DNA from: Streptomyces sp. RKAG290
GTDB taxonomy: Bacteria; Actinomycetota; Actinomycetes; Streptomycetales; Streptomycetaceae
Reading direction: 5' to 3'
NCBI RefSeq assembly: GCF_023701695.1
Contig: NZ_JAJOZC010000001.1
Location: 5,951,894-6,015,893 of the forward strand
Length of the DNA: 64,000 nucleotides
The notes beneath the pieces were generated by a model that was given only the letters and a program-made list of their open reading frames with translations, searched no databases and was not told the origin of the DNA. Position numbers and translations under genes: made by a program. Shown piece by piece: positions 7,600 through 16,248 of the stretch. Every line of letters begins with the position of its first letter. The stretch's first letter is position 1.

Positions 7600-8355
7600 T
7601 CAGAAACCGTGCCGGCAGCCGCCGTCGACCGGGACCATGATGCCGGTCAGGTACGAGGCGGCGGGGGAGAGCAGGAAGGCGGCCGTCCGGCCGAACTCCT
7701 CGGGGGTGCCGTAGCGGCGCAGCGGGATGCGTGCCTCGTTGGCCGCGCGCGAGGCCTCCGCGTCACCCGAGAGCGCGTCCAGTTCCCGCACCCGGTCCGT
7801 GTCGATCCTGGAGGGCAGCACGCCCACCACCCGGATGCCGCGCGGGCCGAGCTCGTCGGCCAGCGACTTGGCGAAGCCGGCCAGGCCGGGGCGCAGACCG
7901 TTGGAGATGGTCAGTCCGGCGATCGGTTCGTGGACCGATCCGGAGAGGACGAATCCGATGACGCCGCCCTCGCCGAGCGCCGCGGCGGCCGTCCGGGCCA
8001 GCCGCACCGCACCCAGGAAGACCGACTCGAAGGCCGACTGCCACTGCTCGTCGGTGTTGTCCGCGACGAAGCCGGGCGCCGGACCGCCGACGCTGATCAG
8101 GACGCCGTCCAGCCGCCCGAACCGCTCCTGCGCGGCGTCCACCAGCCGCTGCGCCGCGGCCGGGTCGGAATTGTCCGCGGCGAGCCCGACGGCGTCCGGG
8201 CCCAGTTCGAGAGCGGCCGCCTCGACCCGCTTCTCGTCCCGGCCGGTGATGATCACCTTCGCGCCGTCGGCCGCCAGTGAGCGCGCCGTGGCGTTTCCCA
8301 GCCCCTTGGTCGCACCGGTGACGATGTACACACGGTCCTTCAGTCCCAGATCCAT
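7600..8355 (-). CDS. SDR-family protein lacking the YxxxK catalytic pair
   Basis: A 251-residue Rossmann protein with the NAD(P) motif TGATKGLGNATA near the N-terminus, a weakly conserved NNAG region and a C-terminal GIMVPVDGG. At the place where short-chain dehydrogenases carry YxxxK, this protein reads SNGLRPGLAGFAKSL, so aligning GFAKSL puts Ser for Tyr and Arg for Lys. The family role is NAD(P)-dependent oxidoreduction, but the changed active site makes a different or lost activity likely. It lies 4 bases downstream of the GH15 gene, so the two are probably co-transcribed. Confidence 0.88.
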   Translation of the reverse strand: MDLGLKDRVYIVTGATKGLGNATARSLAADGAKVIITGRDEKRVEAAALELGPDAVGLAADNSDPAAAQRLVDAAQERFGRLDGVLISVGGPAPGFVADNTDEQWQSAFESVFLGAVRLARTAAAALGEGGVIGFVLSGSVHEPIAGLTISNGLRPGLAGFAKSLADELGPRGIRVVGVLPSRIDTDRVRELDALSGDAEASRAANEARIPLRRYGTPEEFGRTAAFLLSPAASYLTGIMVPVDGGCRHGF

Positions 8356-8359
8356 GCCC

Positions 8360-10192
8360 CTATCCTGCCGCCTCGTCCTGCGCCACGTCCTGCGGGGTTC
8401 GTGCCTCGGCCAGTGCGACGGCCGTGCCCACCAGCCCGATGTGGCTGAAGGCCTGCGGGAAGTTGCCGAGCTGGCGCATGGCGGCGGTGTCGTACTCCTC
8501 GGCGAGCAGCCCCACGTCGTTGCGGAGCGCCAGCAGCCGCTCGAACAGTTCGGTGGCCTCCTCGGTGCGTCCGGTCATCCACAACGCGTCCGCCAGCCAG
8601 AACGAGCAGGCCAGGAAGGCGCCCTCACCGCCCGGCAGCCCGTCGATCGAGGAGCCTTCGGTGCTGTAGCGGCGCACCAGCCCGTCGCTGCCCAGCTCGG
8701 CCCGGACGGCGTTCACCGTCCCCACCAGGCGCGGGTCGTCCGGCGGCAGGAAGCCCGTCCGGGCGATCAGGAGCGTGGCGGCATCCAGTTCCCGTGATCC
8801 GTAGGACTGGGTGAAGGTGTTGCGCACCGGGTCGTATCCCTTCTCGCACACCTCCTGGTGCACGGCGTCGCGCATCGCCCGCCAGCGGTCCGCGTCGCCG
8901 GTCAGAGACGGGTCCTCCTCCAGGCTGCGCACGGCCCGGTCGGCCGCCACCCAGGCCATCACCTTGGAGTGCACGAAGTGGCGGCGCTGTCCCCGGATCT
9001 CCCACAGCCCCTCGTCCGGCTCGCGCCAGGTGGACTCCAGGAAGCCGAGCAGGCTGAGCTGCAGGTTCCAGGCGTGCGGTTTGTCGCCGAGTCCCGCGTC
9101 GCGGGCCAGCCGGAGCGAGTCGATGACCTCCCCGTACACATCGAGCTGGCGCTGGCGGACCGCGGCGTTGCCGATCCGGACCGGGCCGGAGTTCTCGTGA
9201 CCGCGCAGCCACGGCAGCTCCGACTCGGGCAGTCTGCGTTCGCCCGCGAGCCCGTACATGATCTGCAGGTCGGCCGGGTCCCCGGCGACGGCGCGCAGCA
9301 GCCAGTCCCGCCAGGCTGCGGCCTCCTCCAGGTAGCCGGCCGAGATCAGCGCGCCGAGGGTGAGCGTGGAGTCCCGCAGCCAGCAGAAGCGGTAGTCCCA
9401 GTTCCGTACGCCGCCGATCTCCTCGGGCAGGGAGGTGGTGGGGGCCGCCACGATGCCGCCTGTCGGGCCGTAGATGAGCGCCTTCAGGGTGATCAGCGAG
9501 CGGATCACGGCCTCCCGGTAGGGCCCCTCGTACTTGCAGCGGGCCGACCAGTCGGCCCAGTCGCTCAGGGTGTTCTCCAGCGCCTCGTACGGGTCGACGA
9601 GATCGGGCCTGGGCGAGTGCGAGGGGTGCCAGGTCAGGACGAACGCCACCTTTTCACCTGCGGAGACGCTGAACGAGGAGCAGGTGGAGAACTGCTGGCC
9701 CCAGGTCTTGACCGGCGGCTCGCTGCGCAGCCAGGCGGAGTCCGGCCCCGCCACCGCCACCCGCTGGCCCTGCGAGCGGCGGACCCACGGCACCACGGAC
9801 CCGAAATCGAAGCGGAGGCGGATCACGGAAGCCATGTCGACGGTGCCGCTGATGCCCTCGACGATCCGCATCACGTCGGGTTCCTGATCGCGCTGCGGCA
9901 TGAAGTCGATGACCTTGACGGTGCCGGTACGGGTCTCCCAGAACGTCTCCAGGACGAGCGAGTCACCCGCGTAGGCGCGCCGGGTACAGGTGTCCGCGCC
10001 CTTCGGTGCGATGCGCCAGTGGCCGTTGTCCTCGTCGCCGAGCAGCGCGGCGAAGCAGGCCCCCGAGTCGAAGCGGGGCAGGCAGAGCCAGTCGACAGAA
10101 CCGTTCCTGCCCACCAGGGCGGCTGTCTGGAGATCGCCGATGAGGGCGTAGTCCTCGATGCGTGGGGTCACTTGTGGCGTGTTCCCGAACAT
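8360..10192 (-). CDS. Glycoside hydrolase family 15 protein (glucoamylase/trehalase type)
   Basis: The 610-residue protein starts MFGNTPQVTPRIEDYALIGD and has no signal peptide, so it is cytosolic. It shows the GH15 N-terminal beta domain (SVDWLCLPRFDSGACFAALL) and the (alpha/alpha)6 barrel with GGVRNWDYRFCWLRDSTLTL. The C-terminal LLAEEYDTA contains the likely catalytic base Glu, followed by FPQAFSHIGL. Actinobacterial GH15 proteins of this length include trehalases, so hydrolysis of trehalose or a related alpha-glucoside is likely, but the substrate cannot be fixed from sequence. It heads a two-gene unit with the SDR at 7600. Confidence 0.92.
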   Translation of the reverse strand: MFGNTPQVTPRIEDYALIGDLQTAALVGRNGSVDWLCLPRFDSGACFAALLGDEDNGHWRIAPKGADTCTRRAYAGDSLVLETFWETRTGTVKVIDFMPQRDQEPDVMRIVEGISGTVDMASVIRLRFDFGSVVPWVRRSQGQRVAVAGPDSAWLRSEPPVKTWGQQFSTCSSFSVSAGEKVAFVLTWHPSHSPRPDLVDPYEALENTLSDWADWSARCKYEGPYREAVIRSLITLKALIYGPTGGIVAAPTTSLPEEIGGVRNWDYRFCWLRDSTLTLGALISAGYLEEAAAWRDWLLRAVAGDPADLQIMYGLAGERRLPESELPWLRGHENSGPVRIGNAAVRQRQLDVYGEVIDSLRLARDAGLGDKPHAWNLQLSLLGFLESTWREPDEGLWEIRGQRRHFVHSKVMAWVAADRAVRSLEEDPSLTGDADRWRAMRDAVHQEVCEKGYDPVRNTFTQSYGSRELDAATLLIARTGFLPPDDPRLVGTVNAVRAELGSDGLVRRYSTEGSSIDGLPGGEGAFLACSFWLADALWMTGRTEEATELFERLLALRNDVGLLAEEYDTAAMRQLGNFPQAFSHIGLVGTAVALAEARTPQDVAQDEAAG

Positions 10193-10261
10193 CGCCCCCG
10201 CTAAGCAGCCGCTGCGCGAGGAGGGGCGGGAGTCACCCCGGCGGACGGTGCCGACACGCCG

Positions 10262-11104
10262 TCAGGCCTTCGCGGGCTCGGGCTTCCCGGGCTCCGCGGC
10301 GGCCTGTGCGGCGGCCTCGGCCGCTGCCGTGACCAGATCGCGCTTCTCCCGGCGGGCCAGCACCACGTAGCCGACCGGAACTCCGGCCGCGAACAGCCAC
10401 CACTGCACGGCGTACGCCATGTGCGGGCCGATGGAGCTGTCGTCGGGGGCCGCGATCAGCTCGGGCGTGTCGCCGGAGGGCACCGGCCCGGTCTGCTCCA
10501 TGTACCCGCCGAGCACCGGCCGGGAGAGCAGCTTGGCCTGCTGGGCGCTGTTGATCAGCATCACCTGGCGGTCCGGCAGGTCCGAGATGTCCTTGATGCC
10601 GCTGCTGCCCGTCGTCTCGTCGGCCTTGAGCCGTCCGGTGACGGTCACTTCACCCCGCGGCGCGGCCGGTACGTCGGGGAAGGCGCGCTGGTCGTCGGCG
10701 GTGGGGATCCAGCCGCGGTTGATCAGGACCGTGCCGCCGCCCTTGAGGTCGAACGGCACCAGCACGTGGAAGCCGATGCTGCCGTCGGTGGAGGTCCTGC
10801 GGCGTACGACGACCTCGTGCTTCTCGTCGTACGTCCCGGTGGCCTTCACCGCACGCCAGTAGTCGGAGCGTGGCACGACGTGGCCGGGATCGGTGAGCGC
10901 GGCGACCTGAACCGGCTTCGCCTTGAGGTTGTGCGAGATCAGGGAGTTCTGCGCGACCTTGTGCTCATGCCGGTGCAGCTGCCAGAAGCCCAGCTCGATC
11001 ATCGTGGGAATCATGACGAGGGCGAGGAGGGCGAGGATCAGCCACTGCCGGGTCAACAGGAAGCGGTACACCCCATGACGGTACAACTGCGTCATGGGGT
11101 GCAT
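10262..11104 (-). CDS. SURF1-family cytochrome oxidase assembly protein
   Basis: The 280-residue protein has a helix close to the N-terminus (ALLALVMIPTMIELGFWQLHRHEHK) and one near the C-terminus (WWLFAAGVPVGYVVLARREKR), bracketing a periplasm-side domain with GTVLINRGWIPTADDQR. This is the SURF1 layout; SURF1 helps insert haem a into cytochrome c oxidase. The start is uncertain: ATG 11104 or 11095 or GTG 11071 (VYRFLLTRQW), none with a good ribosome site. A perfect inverted repeat (11070-11100) overlaps the GTG choice. The tail is Ala/Glu-rich and disordered. Confidence 0.9.
   Translation of the reverse strand: MHPMTQLYRHGVYRFLLTRQWLILALLALVMIPTMIELGFWQLHRHEHKVAQNSLISHNLKAKPVQVAALTDPGHVVPRSDYWRAVKATGTYDEKHEVVVRRRTSTDGSIGFHVLVPFDLKGGGTVLINRGWIPTADDQRAFPDVPAAPRGEVTVTGRLKADETTGSSGIKDISDLPDRQVMLINSAQQAKLLSRPVLGGYMEQTGPVPSGDTPELIAAPDDSSIGPHMAYAVQWWLFAAGVPVGYVVLARREKRDLVTAAAEAAAQAAAEPGKPEPAKA
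11070..11100. promoter_or_regulatory. Perfect inverted repeat at the SURF1 start
   Basis: ACCCCATGACG (11070-11080) and CGTCATGGGGT (11090-11100) are exact complements with a 9-base spacer. The repeat covers the region of the alternative SURF1 starts, so it could be an operator or an mRNA hairpin hiding the start. Confidence 0.4.
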
Positions 11105-11142
11105 CGCGCAGGGGGTGGGACAAGAGGGGCGCCGCCCGCCGC

Positions 11143-11376
11143 TCAGACTTTGTCGATGATGCCCACCTTCCCCTCCGCGCGGGCGCAGTGACCGCCGCAG
11201 AACCAGTGCCCGTCGACCTCCACGCCCTGGCCGATGACCTGGACCCGGCAGTGCTCACAGATCGGCGCCATGCGGTGAATGGCGCAGGAGAAGCAGTCGA
11301 AGACGTGCACCGCGCCCTGCGCGTGCACTTCGAAGGACATCCCGTAGTCGTTTCCGCATACCTCGCAACGTGCCAT
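11143..11376 (-). CDS. Cys-rich zinc-ribbon-like mini-protein (metallothionein-like)
   Basis: A 77-residue soluble protein beginning MARCEVCGNDYGMSFEVHA. Its eight cysteines fall in four pairs: C4xxC7, C28xxC31, C40xxC43 and C60xxxC64, with nearby His24, His34, His42, His57 and His63. This is enough to bind two or more metal ions, in a treble-clef or zinc-ribbon manner. Similar actinobacterial proteins are often called prokaryotic metallothionein, but the spacing fits a structural zinc fold equally well. It sits between SURF1 and the exonuclease on the same strand; a link to copper or haem insertion by SURF1 is only speculation. Confidence 0.8.
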   Translation of the reverse strand: MARCEVCGNDYGMSFEVHAQGAVHVFDCFSCAIHRMAPICEHCRVQVIGQGVEVDGHWFCGGHCARAEGKVGIIDKV

Positions 11377-11440
11377 GCGCCACAGGGTGGGACGCGAGGG
11401 CGGCGGCGGGCGAGCGGCGGGCGGGCGAGTCGCCCCCGGT

Positions 11441-12439
11441 TCACTCCGATGACGGCGTCGGCGCCGGGGTCCTCCCCGCTGCGGCCACGTCCCGCAGGAG
11501 GTGGGTGAACGCGCTCTCCTCCAGGATCGGTGTGCCGAACGACTTCGCCTTGAGGGTCTTGGACGTCGCCGCGTCCGGGTCGTTGGTGACGAGCAGGCTG
11601 GTCAGCCGGGAGACGCTGGTCGCTACGTGCAGGCCGGCCTCCACCGCCCGGTCCTCCAGCAGCTCGCGGTCGATCGAGGTGTCCCCGGAGAACGCCACCC
11701 GCATGCCCTGCATGAGAGGTTTGTCCTTCTCGTACCGTCCCGGGTTCGGGTACGGGCAGGCCGGGCGCTTGCGCGAGGGGCGCCAGCTGGCCTGGCCGCC
11801 GTACGAGGCCTGGTAGCCGATCCGCGGGGTGACGGGGGAGTCCGACCACTCGGTCAGCGGCCGGCACTCCAGCAGCGGCAGCCGCACCCCGCCGTGCGCC
11901 GCCGCGTGCAGACTCGGCCGGAACGCCTCGGCAAGCACGCGGGCATCGTCCAGCGCGTGGTGCGCGCGCTGCTGGACGACCCCGAAGTGCGCGGCCAGCG
12001 ACTCCAGCTTGTGGTTGGGCAGGGGCAGTCGCAGCTCCTTGGAGAGCGCGATGGTGCACAACCGCTGCTGCACGGGGGCGATGACCGCGGCCCGTGCGTA
12101 CTCCCGGGCGAGCATCGACCAGTCGAAGGCGGCGTTGTGCGCGACGAGGACCCGGTCGGCGAGCCGCTCGGAGAGCTGGGCGGCGACCTCCGGGAAGAGC
12201 GGGGCGCCTTCGAGGACGTCACTGGTCAGCCCGTGGATCCAGACGGGGCCGGGGTCGCGCTCCGGGTTGACCAGGGTGTACCAGTGGTCCTCGACGTTGC
12301 CCTGTGCGTCCAGGCGGTAGACGGCGGCGGAGATTATCCGGTCGTCCCGTGCGAGGCCGGTGGTCTCCACGTCGACGACCGCGTACCCCTGCGGGTAGGC
12401 GGTCGGCCACGGTGCTGCGGTCTGGCGGTCGTCGAGCAT
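11441..12439 (-). CDS. DEDDh 3'-5' exonuclease with C-terminal BRCT domain
   Basis: Start ATG 12439 (MLDDRQTAAPWPTAYPQG) is preferred to a longer upstream frame. The 332-residue protein has the DnaQ-type exonuclease motifs: VVDVETTGL (Exo I, metal-binding Asp/Glu), VLVAHNAAFDWSML (Exo II) and HHALDDARVLAEAF (Exo III, HxxxD). After a linker rich in Pro/Arg, a BRCT domain follows from about residue 235 (LMQGMRVAFSGDTSIDRELLEDRAVEAG, with TSLLVTNDP). Exonuclease plus BRCT is common in actinobacterial repair proteins and suggests editing or repair of DNA ends. Confidence 0.88.
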   Translation of the reverse strand: MLDDRQTAAPWPTAYPQGYAVVDVETTGLARDDRIISAAVYRLDAQGNVEDHWYTLVNPERDPGPVWIHGLTSDVLEGAPLFPEVAAQLSERLADRVLVAHNAAFDWSMLAREYARAAVIAPVQQRLCTIALSKELRLPLPNHKLESLAAHFGVVQQRAHHALDDARVLAEAFRPSLHAAAHGGVRLPLLECRPLTEWSDSPVTPRIGYQASYGGQASWRPSRKRPACPYPNPGRYEKDKPLMQGMRVAFSGDTSIDRELLEDRAVEAGLHVATSVSRLTSLLVTNDPDAATSKTLKAKSFGTPILEESAFTHLLRDVAAAGRTPAPTPSSE

Positions 12440-12485
12440 GGTCACAGAGAATACGGGCCGGGACCGACAGTCCCCTATTCGGCCG

Positions 12486-13154
12486 TCACCCCCGGTTCCT
12501 GTCCGGCGGTTCGGGGTCGGCCGGGCCCTCGTTCCCGCCACCGGCCAGCAACCCGTCCACCAGTGCCCTTACGGATGTGTGGAACAGCCGGTCCGGGTCG
12601 GCGGGCCGGGTCAGCGCCCGGGCCAGTGCCGGATCGCCGCCGGCCGTCGACGTGCTCCACAGATCGCCCTCGCCCGGTGACTGGACGGGGGACCGCTCGC
12701 GGTTGCGCTCCACGAGCAGGAAGCCGACGGTGTGGATCTGCACGGCCCGGACCGCGGCCGCCGCCCGTGCGCCGCGCAGTCCGGCGGCATGCACCTCGTG
12801 GACCAGTGCCTGCTGCGCCGGCAGGAACATCCGTTCCGTCAGCCCGCGTTCGTGCACCATCGCGATCAGGTGCGGGCGGGCGCGCAGCTCGCGGCGCAGC
12901 GCGCGGGCGACGGAGACGATCCGGGGTGCCGGCGCCCGGCCGGCGGGCCGCAGGGTGCCCATCTCCTGGACGGTGCGCTCGACCAGGGCGTCCAGCAGTG
13001 ACTCGCGGTTGCCGACGTGCCAGTAGATCGAGGTGACTGCGGTGCCCAGCTCGGCGGCCAGCTTGCGCATCGTGAGGGTCTGCGGACCGTGCTGCCGCAC
13101 CAGCGCGGCAGCGGCCGACAGAACCTCCTCACGGGTCAGCGACGATCGCGCCAC
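12486..13154 (-). CDS. TetR-family transcriptional repressor
   Basis: The 222-residue protein starts at GTG 13154 with AGGAGG upstream. The N-terminal HTH is clear: LTREEVLSAAAALVRQHG, then TLTMRKLAAELGTAVTSIYWHVGNRESLLDALV. The C-terminal ligand domain is variable and ends Gly/Pro-rich. It is divergent from the acetoacetate decarboxylase-like operon across 124 bases that hold two perfect palindromes of the form GTAAC-N3-GTTAC. Autorepression and control of that operon are strongly suggested. The inducer is unknown. Confidence 0.93.
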   Translation of the reverse strand: MARSSLTREEVLSAAAALVRQHGPQTLTMRKLAAELGTAVTSIYWHVGNRESLLDALVERTVQEMGTLRPAGRAPAPRIVSVARALRRELRARPHLIAMVHERGLTERMFLPAQQALVHEVHAAGLRGARAAAAVRAVQIHTVGFLLVERNRERSPVQSPGEGDLWSTSTAGGDPALARALTRPADPDRLFHTSVRALVDGLLAGGGNEGPADPEPPDRNRG

Positions 13155-13170
13155 AGCGCCTCCTGTTTCC

Positions 13171-13183
13171 GTAACTCCGTTAC
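13171..13183. promoter_or_regulatory. TetR operator 1 (GTAAC-N3-GTTAC)
   Basis: GTAACTCCGTTAC is a perfect palindrome 16 bases upstream of the tetR start, well placed to block its promoter. Confidence 0.7.
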
Positions 13184-13215
13184 ACGCATGCCTATTTACC
13201 CTTCATCGCCGCCGG

Positions 13216-13230
13216 TGTAACTGTGTTACA
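13216..13230. promoter_or_regulatory. TetR operator 2 (TGTAAC-N3-GTTACA)
   Basis: TGTAACTGTGTTACA is a perfect 15-base palindrome with the same core as operator 1, centred 46 bases from it and 48 bases upstream of the operon's first start codon. Confidence 0.72.
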
Positions 13231-13278
13231 GAACCCGGTGCGAGAGCCGGGACACGGTCGACCGAGAGGTGACACCCC

Positions 13279-14079
13279 ATGGCACGGGTACGGTACGGCG
13301 CGCGCACCGAGGCCGAGATCGCGGCATCCCGCGAGGCCCGCTCCAGGCTCCCCGACATCTGGTCCACCGGCGTCACCGCCGTCTGGGAGAGCGACCCGGA
13401 CGCGGTGGCGGCCGTCCTGCCGCCGCCCCTGAAACCCGCCGCGCGCCCGCTCGTCCGAGCGAGCGTCAGCACGGTCGACCTGCCCGGCTATCCGCTCGGC
13501 GCGGGCTCCGTCTCCGTCGCCGCCGTCCACGACGGGCACGAGGGCTGGTACCCGCTGGTCATGCCGATGACCCACGAGCGGGCACTGACCGGCGGGCGGG
13601 AGGTGTTCGGCGAACCGAAGAAGCTCGGCGAGGTGACCGTCGAACGCGACGGCCTCGTCGTCCGGGCCCGCCTCGCCCGCCACGGAATCGCCTTCGTCGA
13701 GATCCGCGGCGCGGTCGGCGAACAGCTCCCGCTGCCGCAGCCGGTCACGAAGCTCGACTTCTACTTCAAGTTCCTGCCGGCCGTGGACGGCGAGGGCTTC
13801 GACTCCGACCCCGTACTGATCCACTGCACCCGGCACGAGAAGGTCCGCCGGCTGGAGCGCGTCACCGGCGACGTGGTGCTGCGCGAGTCGGTGTACGACC
13901 CGGTCGCCGACCTCCCGGTGCGCAGGCTGCTCGACCTCACCATCGGCGAGAAGACGAGCGACCAGCAGGGCAGGGCCGTGGAGCGGGTGAGCGCCGCCGC
14001 CCTGCTGCCGTACATCCACCAGCGCTACGACGACCCGCAGCAGATCCACGACGGCCCGCCGCAAGGGAGCGTCCGATGA
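13279..14079 (+). CDS. Acetoacetate decarboxylase-family protein
   Basis: A 266-residue protein with the acetoacetate decarboxylase fold signature, including the block FGEPKKLGEVTVERDG where the Lys pair corresponds to the Schiff-base lysine region, and MPMTHERALTGGREVFGEP just before it. Family members decarboxylate beta-keto acids or catalyse Schiff-base aldol and dehydration reactions on aldehydes and keto acids. GAGAGG lies upstream of the ATG. It is the first gene of a TetR-controlled operon in which each stop overlaps the next start. The substrate is unknown; the partner SDR and amidohydrolases suggest a cyclic or aromatic keto-acid pathway, by inference. Confidence 0.88.
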   Translation: MARVRYGARTEAEIAASREARSRLPDIWSTGVTAVWESDPDAVAAVLPPPLKPAARPLVRASVSTVDLPGYPLGAGSVSVAAVHDGHEGWYPLVMPMTHERALTGGREVFGEPKKLGEVTVERDGLVVRARLARHGIAFVEIRGAVGEQLPLPQPVTKLDFYFKFLPAVDGEGFDSDPVLIHCTRHEKVRRLERVTGDVVLRESVYDPVADLPVRRLLDLTIGEKTSDQQGRAVERVSAAALLPYIHQRYDDPQQIHDGPPQGSVR

Positions 14080-14974
14080 GGCTGGAGGAGGGCCAGACCG
14101 CCGTCGTCACCGGAGCCGCGAGCGGCATCGGCCTCGCGATGGCACGCAGGTTCGCGGCCGGGGGACTGAACGTCGTGCTCGCCGACGTGGAGGAGGGACC
14201 CCTCGGCGAGGCGGCGGACGAACTGCGCCGGGACGGTGCCCGGGTGCTGGCCGAGGTCGTCGACGTCAGCGAGCGGGACTCCGTACAGGCGCTGGCCGCG
14301 GCCGCGTACGACGCCTTCGGCGCCGTGCACGTGCTGTGCAACAACGCCGGCGTCGGATCGGGTGCCGAGGGCCGGATGTGGGAGCACGACCCCAACGACT
14401 GGAAGTGGGCCTTCGCGGTCAACGTGTGGGGCGTCTTCCACGGCATCCAGGCCTTCGTCCCGCGCATGCTCGAGGGCGGCGCCCCCGGCCACGTCGTCAA
14501 CACCTCGTCCGGCGACGGCGGGATAGCCCCGCTGCCCACCGCCTCCGTGTACGCGGTCACCAAGTCCGCCGTCGTCACGATGACCGAGTCGCTGTACGCG
14601 CATCTGCGGGCGGAGGACGCGGCGGTCGGCGCCTCGGTCCTCTTCCCCGGCCCGCACATGCTGCGCACCGGCCTGTGGGAATCCCACCGCAACCGGCCCG
14701 AGCGGTACGCCAAGCAGCGGCCGCGCAGGACCCCGTACCGCAGCCTCGGCCAGTGGGAGAGCGCCATGCGGCGGCCGGCCACGACGTGGAGTTCACCCCG
14801 GTGGAGGAGGTCGCGCAGACCGTCGTGGACGGCATCGGCGCCGACCGCTTCTGGATGCTGCCGGACAGCGAGCACAGCGACCGGCAGATCCGCGCCAGGT
14901 CGCAGTCGATGCTCGACCGGGCCAACCCGACGTACCTGGAGAGTTTCGTACTCGACCGAAGGAGCGAGCGATGA
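14076..14974 (+). pseudogene. SDR-family oxidoreductase, frameshifted (probable missing G)
   Basis: ATG 14076 overlaps the previous stop (ATGA). The first frame carries TGAASGIGLAMARRFAAGG (NAD(P) site), VLCNNAGVGSGAEG and the active-site SVYAVTKSAVV (Tyr and Lys present). Near 14773 the frame changes: adding one G turns the sequence into MRRAGHDVEFTPVEEVAQTV and continues to the stop at 14972-14974. The restored protein is about 299 residues. The shift is almost certainly a sequence error, as the downstream frame keeps its coding signal and its 4-base overlap with the next gene. Confidence 0.85.
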
Positions 14975-16248
14975 CCGACGACCCGTACCTGATCATCTCC
15001 TCCGACTGCCACGCCGGACTGCCCACCGAGGAATACCGGCCCTACCTGGACCGCCGCTTCCACCGGGAGTTCGACGACTTCCTGGGCGGCCGCGACCGCC
15101 GCCGCGAGGAGATGACCCGCCTCGGGGTGCGCAACGAGGCCTTCGCCGACAAGTGGTTCCTCGACAACGAGGAGGGGCTCAGGGGCGGCTGGGACGCCAC
15201 CCAGCGGCTCAAGGAGCTGGACGGTGACGGCGTGGCGGCCGAGGTCGTCTTCCCCGACGCGGACGCCGTCGACAGCCGCACCGCGGCCCCCTTCGGCGTC
15301 GGCCTCGGCCTCTCCGGCGACCAGGACCCGGAGCTGGGCATGGCCGGCGCGCAGGCACACAACCGCTGGCTCGCCGACTTCGTCTCGCTCCACCCCGAAC
15401 GCCACTGCGGCGTCGCGCTGCTGCCCGTCACCGGTGAGACCGACCGGGTCGTCGCCGAGATCCACCGGGCGAAGGAATCCGGTCTCGGGGCGCTGATGAT
15501 CCCCTCCATGTGGGTGGACAAGGCCCCCTACCACGACCGGCGTTACGACCCCGTCTGGGCGGCCGCCGCCGAGACCGGCATGCCCGTCCTGACCCACTCG
15601 GGCGCGGCACCGCGCCACGAGTACGGCGACCACCTCGGCATCTACGTCTCCGAGGTCACCTGGTGGCCGTCCCGGCCGCTCTGGTTCCTCCTCTGGTCGG
15701 GCGCCTTCGAACGCCACCCCGGGCTCAGGTTCGGCGTGGCCGAGTCCGGCTGCTGGTGGCTGCCGAACCTGCTGTGGTTCATGGACCGGCTCTACCTCGG
15801 CGCCCACGGCGGCAAGAAGCTCTCCCCGTTCGCCGAACTGAAGCGCCCACCGCACGAGTACCTGGACCGCCAGGTGTTCATCTGCGCCACCAACACCAAG
15901 CGCCGCGAACTCGCCCAGCGCTACGAGATCGGCGTCGACAACATCCTCTGGGGCAGCGACTTCCCGCACCCCGAGGGCACCTGGCCGGACACCGCGAACT
16001 GGCTGCGCAACACCTTCCACGACATCCCCGTCGCCGAGACCCGCAGGATGCTGGGCCTGGCCGCCGCCGAGGTCTTCGGCTTCGACAAGGAAAGGCTCGC
16101 ACCGCTCGCCGCACGCATCGGACCCACCCCGGCAGACCTGGGCCAGAGCGCCGACCAGACGGCGGTCGAGGCCTCCTGGGCCCGCTCGCGCGAGGTCGGC
16201 AGGCACTGGCTGACCGACCACGACTTCCCGGTCCTGGGGGCGTCGTGA
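14971..16248 (+). CDS. Amidohydrolase-family (amidohydrolase-2 type) protein, copy 1
   Basis: A 425-residue TIM-barrel metal-dependent hydrolase or decarboxylase. The N-terminal metal motif is IISSDCHAG (Asp-Cys-His in place of the HxH of many relatives); later come VLTHSGAAP (metal His) and LWGSDFPHPEG (catalytic Asp). This set resembles the ACMSD / gamma-resorcylate decarboxylase branch, so hydrolysis or non-oxidative decarboxylation of a ring compound is plausible. No signal peptide is present. It starts ATGA-overlapped with the SDR and is followed by a paralogue, so the pair may form a heteromer or act on consecutive substrates. Confidence 0.88.
   Translation: MTDDPYLIISSDCHAGLPTEEYRPYLDRRFHREFDDFLGGRDRRREEMTRLGVRNEAFADKWFLDNEEGLRGGWDATQRLKELDGDGVAAEVVFPDADAVDSRTAAPFGVGLGLSGDQDPELGMAGAQAHNRWLADFVSLHPERHCGVALLPVTGETDRVVAEIHRAKESGLGALMIPSMWVDKAPYHDRRYDPVWAAAAETGMPVLTHSGAAPRHEYGDHLGIYVSEVTWWPSRPLWFLLWSGAFERHPGLRFGVAESGCWWLPNLLWFMDRLYLGAHGGKKLSPFAELKRPPHEYLDRQVFICATNTKRRELAQRYEIGVDNILWGSDFPHPEGTWPDTANWLRNTFHDIPVAETRRMLGLAAAEVFGFDKERLAPLAARIGPTPADLGQSADQTAVEASWARSREVGRHWLTDHDFPVLGAS

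Noticed and set aside
13269..15227. 652-codon frame through the decarboxylase and SDR genes
   Set aside because: Its first part is a shadow of the decarboxylase frame; only the part from 14076 on is the SDR.
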